Part shown: positions 1 through 12,400 of the stretch, in pieces
Layout of the letters: the number at the start of each line of letters is the position of its first letter
Numbering within the stretch: position 1 is the stretch's first letter
Origin: Limnomonas spitsbergensis
Lineage: Eukaryota > Chlorophyta > Chlorophyceae > Chlamydomonadales
Direction of reading: 5' to 3'
DNA: 64,000 nt
NCBI GenBank assembly: GCA_037349105.1
Contig: JAYJMM010000019.1
Coordinates: 2,105,501 to 2,169,500 of the forward strand
Made by a program: the position numbers and the translations under genes
Notes under the pieces: generated by a model
Told to the model about the DNA's origin: nothing
Database searches by the model: none
The model's input: only the letters and a program-made list of their open reading frames with translations

Positions 1-342
1 GATGCGCTCGTCTTGCTCATACATAGCTAAATACGTTATACGTTATACGTTAAGGGGCGGGCTTTGGCAGGTCGCACAGTTTAGGCTGACACGCGAGAAA
101 GGCCTGACACGTGCGCGTGCGGTCAGTCCAACAGGTTGCGATGTGAAAGAAAAGTGTGACCCAAGTGACCGGGTGCCTTCAAACATCCACGGGGAAACGC
201 TTGACGTAATCTCCTCTGCATTAGCACGGTCAATTTTCACAATTGGACTCAAATCGTGACATTCCTCATTGCGCTTCGACCCCGACCCCCCACTGACCCC
301 GGCCATTTGTCTCGACACCTTGAAAACCGATATTGTAGCGAT
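1..342 (+). promoter_or_regulatory. Upstream region and probable 5' UTR of the isoamylase gene
   Basis: No convincing coding sequence; the small open frames here lack homology. The probable start codon is at 343. I see no clear TATA box or other named element. The promoter and transcription start should lie here or beyond the left edge. Confidence 0.4.
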
Positions 343-473
343 ATGAAACTTTCGAAATCTGGATTGGGAAGAACAGTGCGTGGGCACGCGTCATTAGTCC
401 CTCGCTCTCCTGTCCCCCAATCATGTCAGCTCGCTTCTGTAGGGCGAGGGCCCGCATGCCTGCTGTCTAGCAG
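343..473 (+). CDS. ISA1: Isoamylase exon 1, start codon and plastid leader
   Basis: ATG at 343 is the first ATG in this frame. The 43 residues encoded are rich in Ser, Arg, Gly, Val and Pro and nearly free of acidic residues, as in chloroplast transit peptides. The exon ends phase 2 at AG|GTGCGC, exactly the phase the next exon needs. This is the weakest link in the model because leaders are not conserved; the start rests on composition, phase and the downstream acceptor. Confidence 0.62.
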
Positions 474-3400
474 GTGCGCCTCTGCCCGGTCTCATCACCT
501 GCGGTAATCGAGTGCGGATTGCAGGTCTCGGTGCTAGCTGATGAACGGGGCATCATGTCCTATCCCAACCGACATCATTATGGGTACCCGTTTACAGGGG
601 CCTTCCGAGCACCCTCCCCGACAGCATATACACCTTTGCTTGTACATCCCTTTGCAGCATCGACCGGCCCCATGGTCGCACCTCCGGAAAGCTTCTGTCC
701 ACGAGGGCTGTCGCGGTGTCCGACCCCGCACCAGTCCCGCCTGCTCCCGCGACCCCAGTCGTGAAGCCGATCGTTGTCAACCCCAACATCTGGTCGGATC
801 CATCAGGGCAGGCAGCAGCGGCGGGCATACATAAGGAGCCGCTGACAGGCAGGGCCGAGCCACTGGGAGCTACTGCAGACCCTAGCATGGTGCGTGCATG
901 GGGCATGGGGCATGGGGCGTACGGGTAAGGTGCATGGGGAATGGGGCATGCATAATGATCAGGGTGCACGGGTGCGCCCAGTCGGGCACAGAATACGAGA
1001 CCCTGTCCTTATCATTTGTATCATACCTTGATCAGGAGCTGCTGCTGGGCACGTCAGCACGTTTAGACGGAAGAGTTGCGCCACTCGGCTACTGGGAGAC
1101 TCGGCAGATCCTTGCGGACGGATCTTCCTGGTTAAAGAAAAACCTCCCCCGTAATCCAGGCCCGCTTTATACCCATCCAGCCTCCGTGTCTATAATCGTT
1201 GTATATTTCAGTGTTGTGTAGGCTGCAAAATTAAGGAGGCTGCTTAGCAGTGATTCTTTAAGCCGGCACTGAATATGACTCGTACTGAAAGTCAGCACTG
1301 AGTATGGCTCGTATTTATGTCGGCAATAAATACGACTTGTACTGAAATAGAGGGTATCGAACAATTGTTTTACTTCAACGTACGGTACTGAACCATCCTG
1401 AAAACTGCCAGATACCCAAATCCTGCGAAATCCTGGATGGGTTTTGCGCCTAAGATGCATGGTAGGGGGATTTAAGCACAGAAGAATTCCGTCCCCAAAC
1501 AAATGGAAATAGTCACTGCCTCTCAATGGCCACTGCTGGGCCGACGGCGACCAAAGTCGGCATCGTGGATCGTAGGCCACCATGTGGTTCAACTTAAGCT
1601 GAAGCTCCCAATCAATTTTTTGTAAGCTGAAGCTCCCAATTACATTTCAGCTCCTGATTAAAGTTTAGCCCCCCATTAAATTTCAGCTGAAGCTCACGAT
1701 AATTACCCGTGTCCTTTACACCTGCTTGGCTTGCTTTGCACCTGAGGGCACATCCCCTATTAAGCTGATTGAAGTGGCCTGGGGGCCATGGAGCACTAGC
1801 GGTGTTTATTTTTTCACGGCTCAGCTACATTAGTAGGCAGGTCTAAGTTTGGTCCCAAATGGGCATTTGGCGGCCGCGGGGCGGCCGGCTGGAGGTGGAC
1901 TCCTAGCCGAAAAAAGAAACACTGAGCACTAGGGAGTTGGGGAGCATTGGGGGAACAAGGTAGGGAGGGCAAAAGGGCAATGTGTGTGCAGGGTGTGTGC
2001 GTGGGTGGGAATTGTGTGTGGGTGAGAGCTGTGCTGGTGGGAACTGTGTGTGGGTAGGCACTGTGTGAAAGTGTGAACGGGGGAGTGCTAAGGCAAGGCA
2101 GGTGGCCCTAAGGCCTGGAGCATAGCGGGGTGCACATACTACAAACTTCCATAGTATGGTAGAGGGTTAAAGGAGGGAAGTGCTGCAGCACTGAAAACAC
2201 ACCATGGGACATTGTCTTTGTCATAAGTACATATGTGAGAAGCTAGATGAGTGGTGCAATGTGGACAAAAAAGCGGCAGCGTATTATACTGCAGCGCCCA
2301 ATGCAGCCCCTGACAGGAAGGAGGCCGAGCCACCTTGAGTTGTTGCTGCTAAATCCTAAACCCTCAAAACCCTAAACTAGGTGACCGAGCCACCTTAAGT
2401 TGTTGTGGTTAGTGTGAACGCATCGTACCAAAAGCCTCACGAGAGGCCCCCCTCGCACCCCCCCCCACCGAGGCTTCGCCTCGGATTCATGGTTAATGTA
2501 AGCTTTTAGCTACAACACTAGGAAGTGGGAAAGATATACAGGCTGAGGCGTAAACAATAAAGATATACGCAAGAAAGAAAGATATACACCCTGAGGCGTG
2601 GGAAGGGGAGTCCCTCCCCCCCCCCACGGGGCGCATCCCTCGCAACTGTTAAGGTTTAGATGGCCTTGGCGTGGGTGGCAGCAGGGAAAGGGCCATGTTC
2701 GGCTGCAGCACTGTGTAGCCTACCATTTAGCTTTGCGTGCAGAAAGCCGGCACCCGGGAATACCCGCTCCCCCTGCTGCTATCAGGCTGTGCCTTCCCTG
2801 CTGCTGCACTGCATGATACCCTCTCTCCCCCTGCTGCTATCAGGCTGCCGTCAATTTTGCCGTCTTCTCCTCCTCGGCAACTGCAGTCAACCTGTGCCTG
2901 TTCACGGAGGCGGACCTGCAGGTAAAGTGCACCGCGCAACAAGGGCGTACGGGCGTGCAGTACTGCAGGTAAAGTGCACCGTGCAACAAGGGCGTACGGG
3001 CGTGCAGTACTGCAGGTAAAGTGCACCATGCAACAAGGGCGTACGGGCGTGCAGTACTGCAGGTAAAGTGCACCGTGCAACAAGGGCGTACGGGCGTGCA
3101 GTACTGCAGGTAAAGTGCACCGTGCAACAAGGGCGTATGGGCGTGCAGTACTGCAGGTTAAGTGCACCGTGCAACAAGGGCGTATGGGGGGCGTGCAGTA
3201 CTGCAGGTGAAGTGCGCCGTGCAACAAGGGCGTATGGGCGTGCAGTACTGCAGGTAAATTGCACCGTGCAACAAGGGCGTACGGGCGTGCAGTACTGCAG
3301 GTAAAGTGCACCGTGCAACAAGGGCGTACGGGCGTGCAGTACTGCAGGTAAATTGCACCGTGCAACAAGGGCGTATGGGCGTGCAGTACTGCAGGTAAAT

Positions 3401-6400
3401 TGCACCGTGCAACAAGGGCGTACGGGCGTGCAGTACTGCAGGTAAATTGCACCGTGCAACAAGGGCGTACGGGCGTGCAGTACTGCAGGTAAAGTGCACC
3501 GTGCAACAAGGGCGTATGGGCGTGCAGTACTGCAGGGAAAGTGCACCGTGCACCAAGGGCGTACAGGCGTGCAGTACTGCAGGTAAAGTGCACTGTGCAA
3601 CAAGGGCGTACGGGTGTGCAGTACTGCAGGTTAAGTGCACCGTGCAACAAGGGCGTATGGGGGGCGTGCAGTACTGCAGGTAAAGTGCGCCGTGCAACAA
3701 GGGCGTACGGGCGTGCAGTACTGCAGGTAAAGTGCACCGTGCAACAAGGGCGTACGGGCGTGCAGTACTGCAGGTAAAGTGCACCGTGCAACAAGGGCGT
3801 ACGGACGTGCAGTACTGCAGGTAAATTGCACCGTGCAACAAGGGCGTATGGGCGTGCAGTACTGCAGGTAAATTGCACCGTGCAACAAGGGCGTACGGAC
3901 GTGCAGTACTGCAGGTAAATTGCACCGTGCAACAAGGGCGTATGGGGGGCGTGCAGTACGGCAGGTAAATTGCGCCGTGCAACAAGGGCGTATGGGCGTG
4001 CAGTACTGCAGGTAAATTGCACCGTGCAACAAGGGCGTATGGGCGTGCAGTGCTGCAGGTAAAGTGCACTGTGCAACAAGGGCGTTCGGACGTGCAGTAC
4101 TGCAGGTAAATTGCACCGTGCAACAAGGGCGTATGGGCGTGCAGTACTGCAGGTAAAATGCACCGTGCAACAAGGGCGTACGGGCGTGCAGTACTGCAGG
4201 TAAATTTCACAGTGCAACAAGGGCGTACGGGCGTGCAGTACTGCAGGTAAAGTGCACCGTGCAACAAGGGCGTATGGGCGTGCAGTACTGCAGGGAAAGT
4301 GCACCGTGCAACAAGGGCGTACAGGCGTGCAGTACTGCAGTGCTGGTTATAATGTATCCTGCAGCAAGGGAAATATAAAATTGAAGCATGACATCTCGCA
4401 TAACATGGTATACCTTCCACCCTGAACCCTAAACCCTGAGTTGACTGCTGGTTAAGGTTCTGTGAAAGGTTCAGTGACTAGTGCTTCAGTCCCAACAAGA
4501 ATAGCACGCGGACGCCCGTCCCCTAATTTTTTCCTTGCTGCTGATAAGATTCCCCCTTGCTTAACTGCAGGCCGGTCGTGTGACTGCTGAGATTGAGCTG
4601 GACGCACTGTTCAACAAGACTGGAGATGTGTGGCATACCCTGGTGCCGGGACTGCAGCCGGGCCTGCTGTACGGTGAGCTGATGAGAAGGGGTGGCAGCC
4701 GATCTATTTTACAGTCCGCGTTCAAAAGCCAGGGCTGTTGTACTAGATGTGTGACATACCCTGGTGCCGGGTCTGCAGCCAGGCCTGCTGTATGGTGAGC
4801 TTAAAGAAAGCCAGGGCTGTTGTACTAGATGTGTGACATACCCTGGTGCCGGGTCTGCAGCCAGGCCTGCTGTATGGTGAGCTTAAAGAAAGCCAGGGCT
4901 GTTGTACTAGATGTGTGACATACCCTGGTGCCGGGACTGCAGCCAGGCCTGCTGTATGGTGAGCTTAAAGAAAGCCAGGGCTGTTGTACAGGCAGCTTTT
5001 AAACGGTATGTTTTACTGTCAGCTTTTATAAGTCAGGGCTGTTGTACTAGATGTGTGGCATACCCTGGTGCCGGGACTACAGCCGGGTCTGCTGTACAGT
5101 GAGCTTTTAAATAGCGTTGACACCTGGCGCCCTATAGCACCATGGTGGGATTGGGTGTGGTGGCAATAGTAGCATTGAAGTAGCATTTTAATTTTAGTAG
5201 TACTTTTTAGTATTCTGATTAAATTATGAATACTGGTGCCGGCTTAAAACAATTGTTGCCCTTATTTATTTTGGAACAGCGTAGCTTTGGGGGCCTCATT
5301 CCACTAGCTCTCTTGATCTCACTTATCCTTGCTAAAGGGGGGTCTTGAAGTTTAGAGACTGGTTCCACCACAAGTCTATAAAAGTAATATATAAGATTAA
5401 AAAAAGTTACGTCCCTTATTATTCAAATATTTGGTACTTCCCCTGAGGGCCTCTTAATCAGCGGACAGTCTTTGAAGAGGCCACGTCAGACTCGCGCCTG
5501 TGGTTCAGCCGCGTCATGTATCTCCGCCACGCGCGACGATCACCTCAAGGACGCCCACCTTTCCGCATTTGCTGCGAGCGGATTGTCTCTCGTCATTGGT
5601 TGCTTCCGTCTTCGACCTGGTTGGCAAATATCCAAACTACTTGCCGGCTGCCGTGTAAAACAGCCTGGTAAGCCACGCGCCTGGTGACATATAGAGATGC
5701 AACGTGCTTTGGTGGCATACGTCGTGAAATTAGGATCCCTATTACTACGTGGGCGTCAAATTCCTGGGAGGGTTTAAGCGACGCTCCCAGGCGAGGGTTT
5801 AAGCGACGCTCCCAGGCGAGGGTTTAAGCGACGCTCCCAGGCGAGGGTTTAAGCGACGCTCCCAGGCGAGGGTTTAAGCGACGCTCCCAGGCGAGGGTTT
5901 AAGCAACGCTCCCAGGCGAGGGTTTAAGCCACGCACCCATGCGAGGGTTTAAGCAACGCTCCCAGGCAAGGGTTTAAGCAACGCTCCCAGGCGAGGGTTT
6001 AAGCGACGCTCCCAGGCGAGGGTTTAAGCGACGCTCCAAGGCGAGGGTTTAAGCGACGCTCCAAGGCGAGGGTTTAAGCGACGCTCCCAGGCGAGGGTTT
6101 AAGCGACGCTCCCAGGCGAGGGTTTAAGCAACGCTCCCAGGCGAGGGTTTAAGCGACGCTCCCAGGCGAGGGTTTAAGCGACGCTCCCAGGCGAGGGTTT
6201 AAGCAACGCTCCCAGGCGAGGGTTTAAGCGACGCTCCCAGGCGAGGGTTTAAGCGACGCTCCCGCGGTGGAACGAGACTCTTTATAAAGGTTGTTTAAAT
6301 ATAAACAGGTTGTCCAGCAAATCCTAATCGTTGGGTTTCTTATCGCCCCCGTTATCCAAACATATGTCTTCGTTCGTGCTGTACATTTACCGCCTTATTT

Positions 6401-9400
6401 TTTCAAAACGATTTAAAGCTTCCCAATCGATTGGGAGATATTACATGATTTAATCTCATGTGCATCCGCTTGTTTTGCGCCCACATGATGTCTGCCAGCT
6501 GTCGCACGTCCCAGTATTGCATTTGGCACCTGCGAGGGTGATGTGATGGACTGCTGCCTGACATGGTCTGTCAAACAAGTGCCTCCATAACAGATTGTAG
6601 TCTTTCACTCTGCCGGATTGCTTGCCAGCTGGCAATAAGGTCCTGCTGTAATCTCCTGCCGTCCATACGGTATCTTGAAGCTTCGTATCGAAAGTAAAGG
6701 CATTACCTTAGACTTATTTGGCCTCCGCGAACGAGAAATAAATATACTTGTGCGCCAAAGCGCGCTTCACTGGAGAACCTTTTTGACGTCCTAAAAGTGG
6801 CGTTTTCCGCTTAAGTTGGGGTTTCCACAAGGCGCGACGGCGAAACAGCATTCATTGCGTGCGGAGGCAAAAAGCGTCTACGGTATACGATAAATGTATT
6901 GCTCTTATATTTTATTCGCAGGCTGTCATGTATTCAATGCTGAGGTTGCCTTAAAATCACCGCCTTCTCTTCATCCACAAAGGTGTTTTGCCAACTATAG
7001 CGTGTCAGCTTACAAACCTTCGACTCTTCTCAACTGTAGGCTCGCACGCATCCAGTGCTGAGATGCGTGCCTGAATCACTGCCCTCTTCTATCCGAGGGA
7101 AAACTTTTAGCACAATCTCTTTCAAAGCTTTTTTAGGGGTTATAAAAATTATCTTAGGTAGGTCCAAGCAGTAGGCGTGCATCCTTGAGAAAGGGAGTTC
7201 GCCTGCTTGGTATCCCCCTGAGCGAAATCTCGTAAAATCTTATAATAGGAAGGGCCCACAAATCTGTGTTTGCCGGCTTTGACATATCGTGTTTTGCTCA
7301 TCTTGTCTGCAGGTTATCGCCTGTTCGGTCCGCATCAGGCAGACAGTGTTGCAGCTCTGGGGCACCGCCACAACGAGGTGGGTGGGTCAGCTGGCATTCA
7401 CACTCACAGGTTGAAGGGTGAATATAATGATGTGGGTCCTGGATTTTTGTTGGGGGTAAACATATCAATCAGGTTTTGGGGGTTGAGGTGGGTGGGACAA
7501 CTGGCATTCACACTTATAGGTTGAAGGGTGAATATAATGTTGGGTATATATAATGAGGGTTTGTATAATGAGGTTGGGTCCTGGATAGACGAGGTTGGAT
7601 TGCGTATAGTGTTAAGCTCTGACACCGCAAAAGAGACTCAAATGTAGCCCTAAGACGGTCTGTTGTAAGTAAATAGATAAATAGGTAATTATATGGATAT
7701 AGATCTCGATATATAGATAAATAGATATGCAAACAACTGCATGGATAGAAGAAGCCGCCCATTTAGGCGGTACGCCCTGAAGCCCCGTGTCCTGTGTGCA
7801 ATGCTTGCGTGTGTGGCGTGTGCATATGCTTGTCTGTGTGTGTCCTGTGCGCCATGCTTGTGTGTGTATGTTTTGTGTGTGTGTGTGTGTGTGTGTGCGT
7901 GTGCCATGTTTGTGTGCGTGTGTTCTGTGTGACATGCTTACCAGTATGTGCGTTTTTGTGTGTGTGTTTTGCATTTGTGTGAGTTTGTGTGCCTGTGCCA
8001 TGTTTGTGTGTGTGTGTTCTGTGTGACAATCTTACCGGTATGTGCGTTTGGTATGTGCCTGTGCCATGTTTGTGTGAGTGTGTGTGCATGTTCGCATTTG
8101 TTTGCTCCCCAGAGTCCTGAACTCTCTGTGTGGGTCCTGAGTGTGTGCATGTGTGCGTCTGTTTCACAGAAGCATGTAGTCCTCGATCCCTACGCAAAGA
8201 GCATCATCGGCCGTAGGCAGTACGGCCAGCTGGGCGCCGACCTGCAGTACGGCACGGAGGGCGTAGTGGGGGCCTCGCGCACCTGGCAGCAGGTGTGAAC
8301 AGAGATCCAAACACTGGACATTTTTTGTTGTTCAACTGATGCTTGTAAATTAAAACCTGCCTTGGATCTAGCCTAACTTGGATACAAATTCGGATCTGGC
8401 CTGACTGAGATCTGAAGCCGAATCTGGAATGAGTCAGATCTGGACTCAGATCTGGCTATAATCAGGTCTGAATTATGTTTTGGCATGGATGCAAAATGTG
8501 TGGAGGCAGGTGGGAGATGTGTGGAGGCAGGTGGGAGATGTGTGGAGGCAGGTGGGAGATGTTTGGATGCAGGTGGGAGATCTATGGCAGGGTGGGCATA
8601 GCTACAGGGACACAGTGCTGTACCGAAGTTTTGAATTGCCTTCCCTTGGATATAATTTAATTGTTCATTTAAAGCTCCTCTCGGTCCCAAATATGGACAA
8701 GAAACTAAAGATTTCCGACTGAAACTGGCGTTGACATGGCGATAATTCGTAATGAATGATCATGAATCCCTCACCCCTAAACAACGCCAATTATGAGGGA
8801 AGGCTATTCGAATCTTCTTAATTACAGGGCGTGCTGCTCGATGTCATGGGCCCACTTTGCCGGTCCGTCCCCACTTGAGAGCATGGTAGCACAATCCGGC
8901 TGAACCTGTGCCGTATCGAGCCGTATCGTGGCACTTTGGTAGCACAATCCGGCTGAACCTGTGCTATATTGCGCCGTATCATGCCGTATCGTGCTACCAT
9001 GCTAGAGAGGGACACTACTGCTCCCCAAGTCATCAATCCGCGTCTTTGGACGCCCTTTTATTTAATGGTCAGCTGTGCCAATTGCGCTTCAATGGAGAGG
9101 GGTGGATGTAGTTTGGCAGCGGCCCGGTTTGCCAGTCGTTCTCCACTTGCAGAGGGAGGTGGGCTGCCCATGGGCGTCCGCTTGCTTTGCCAGGCATACT
9201 CCAATTGGGAGGAGCACTGCTACCTAGCCATGGACCACATTGCCAGCTATGCTCTTATCGTAGGGGGTTGCTGCCCATGTGCATCCGCTTGCGTTGCCAG
9301 TCAAAGTGTAATTGAAAGGGGCATCGCTCTGCGTCAGACTGGCAGTGACGCCCTTTGCTCGTCGTCGGCCACCCCACGGCTGCCGCTGGCCCAAGTGGGA

Positions 9401-12400
9401 CCAAAATCTTGGACCAGCCTACGACTGGTGGCCAGCGCAGCATGCCTGGCATGAACGGGGTTGCCGGCTAGAGGCCGGAGTGTAGCTGACATGTGGCTGA
9501 CATGTAGCTGACATGTAGCTTAGTCACGAAACAAGAAACGCTGCTTCTCGCCTACTGGCATCATGCTCCGTTGCAGTGGCCTGCATTCTAGTCATGGCTT
9601 GTAGGGGGGGGGGCTGGCAGTGATTTTTTTCCAGATTGGATGATTAATAAAAAAAGGTCCAAGGTGTGAAAAAGTGTGGACAGCTCCGCTGCCGTGCTGC
9701 TCTATGGCTGCCCCTTGCTCTGCCAGACTTATCCACTTTCACCACGCTGCCCGCCTGGAGGGTCAGTGTGTTTGCCTCAGCAAATGTTGTGCCAGCAGGC
9801 CAAATATTGCGCTAGTAGGACACATGTTGCACCAGTAAGCCAGATGTTGCGCCAGTAGGACAAATGTTGCGCCAGTAGGCCAGATATTGCGCTAGTAGGA
9901 CACATGTTGCACCAGCGGGCCAGATGTTGCGCCAGCAGACCAGATGTTGCGCCAGTAGGCCAGATATTGCACCAGCAGGCCAGATATTGCTCCAGCAGGC
10001 CAGATATTGCGCCAGCAGGCCAGATATTGCGCCAGCAGGCCAGATGTTGCACCAGCAGGCCAGATAATGCACCAGCAGGCCAGATAATGCACCAGCAGGC
10101 CAGATATTGCGCCAGCAGGCCAGATATTGCACCAGCAGGCCAGATATTGCACCAGCAGGCCAGATATTGCACCAGCAGGCCAGATATTGCACCAGCAGGC
10201 CAGATATTGCACCAGCAGGCCAGATATTGCGCCAGCAGGCCAGATATTGCACCAGCAGGCCAGATATTGCACCAGCAGGCCAGATATTGCGCCAGCAGGC
10301 CAGATGTTGCGCCAGCAGGCCAGATATTGCACCAGCAGGCCAGATATTGCACCAGCAGGCCAGATGTTGTACCAGCAGGCCAGATATTGCACCAGCAGGC
10401 CAGATAATGCACCAGCAGGCCAGATATTGCGCCAGTAGGCCAGATATTGCACCAGCAGGCCAGATATTGCACCAGTAGGCCAGATATTGCACCAGCAGGC
10501 CAGATAATGCACCAGCAGGCCAGATATTGCGCCAGCAGGCCAGATATTGCACCAGCAGGCCAGATATTGCACCAGCAGGCCAGATATTGCGCCAGCAGGC
10601 CAGATAATGCACCAGCAGGCCAGATATTGCACCAGTAGGCCAGATATTGCACCAGCAGGCCAGATAATGCACCAGCAGGCCAGATATTGCGCCAGCAGGC
10701 CAGATATTGCACCAGCAGGCCAGATATTGCACCAGCAGGCCAGATATTACGCCAGCAGGCCAGATATTGCACCAGCAGGCCAGATATTGCGCCAGCAGGC
10801 CAGATATTGCACCAGCAGGCCAGATATTGCACCAGCAGGCCAGATATTACGCCAGCAGGCCAGATATTACGCCAGCAGGCCAGATAATGCACCAGCAGGC
10901 CAGATATTGCACCAGCAGGCCAGATAATGCACCAGCAGGCCAGATAATGCACCAGCAGGCCAGATATTGCGCCAGCAGGCCAGATATTGCACCAGCAGGC
11001 CAGATATTACGCCAGCAGGCCAGATATTACGCCAGCAGGCCAGATAATGCACCAGCAGGCCAGATATTGCACCAGCAGGCCAGATAATGCACCAGCAGGC
11101 CAGATAATGCACCAGCAGGCCAGATATTGCGCCAGCAGGCCAGATATTGCACCAGCAGGCCAGATATTGCACCAGCAGGCCAGATATTGCACCAGCAGGC
11201 CAGATATTGCACCAGCAGGCCAGATATTGCACCAGCAGGCCAGATATTGCACCAGCAGGCCAGATATTGCACCAGCAGGCCAGATATTGCGCCAGCAGGC
11301 CAGATATTGCACCAGCAGGCCAGATATTGCACCAGCAGGCCAGATATTGCGCCAGCAGGCCAGATAATGCACCAGCAGGCCAGATATTGCACCAGTAGGC
11401 CAGATATTGCACCAGCAGGCCAGATATTGCACCAGCAGGCCAGATATTGCACCAGCAGGCCAGATGTTGCACCAGCAGGCCAGATGTTGCGCCAGCAGGC
11501 CAGATATTGCACCAGCAGGCCAGATATTGCACCAGCAGGCCAGATATTGCACCAGCAGGCCAGATGTTGTACCAGCAGGCCAGATATTGCACCAGCAGGC
11601 CAGATATTGCACCAGCAGGCCAGATATTGCACCAGTAGGCCAGATATTGCACCAGCAGGCCAGATATTGCACCAGCAGGCCAGATATTGCACCAGCAGGC
11701 CAGATATTGCACCAGCAGGCCAGATGTTGCGCCAGCAGGCCAGATATTGCACCAGCAGGCCAGATATTGCACCAGCAGGCCAGATATTACGCCAGCAGGC
11801 CAGATATTACGCCAGCAGGCCAGATAATGCACCAGCAGGCCAGATATTACGCCAGCAGGCCAGATATTACGCCAGCAGGCCAGATGTTGTACCAGCAGGC
11901 CAGATGTTGCGCCAGCAGGCCAGATGTTGTACCAGCAGGCCAGATGTTGCGCCAGTAGGCCAGATATTCCTGGCTTGATTTTAGTTCCTTTATTGTTTGT
12001 GTGGTTATTTTTCATGCAGGCTGCTGCTGCCGTGCCGTCCACCACAGTGGAGCCGGAGTTTGACTGGGAGGGTGATCAGCCCCTGAACCTGCCAATGGAG
12101 AGTCTGGTAGGTTTACTTGGACATGCGGAGAAAAGGGGCTGCTGCTAGTTTGGAGTGGCTCCGTTGGGGAGGTGGTTGCTATGTTAGAGGCAGGTATCAG
12201 TTTAGTATGACTGGGAGGGTGATAAGCCCCTGAACCTGCCAATGTAGAGCCTGGTAGGAAAACACTTGGGGGTGCAGAGTAAAGGGGCTGCTGCTAGTTT
12301 GGAGTGGCTCCGTTAGAGGGGGTGTCCTGAGTGAAGCCCCACACGACTGATGCCCTAACCCACAAACCTCCTTCAGGTGATTTACGAGATGCATGTGCGG

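Noticed and set aside
2727..4420. Open frames of 525 and 420 codons on the - strand (CTP-VRPCC repeats)
   Set aside because: By-product of the 47-bp array; they overlap isoamylase exon 3 on the other strand.
9777..12045. Long W/P/A- or Q/A/R-rich open frames on both strands
   Set aside because: By-product of the 20-bp array; nearly every frame is open.
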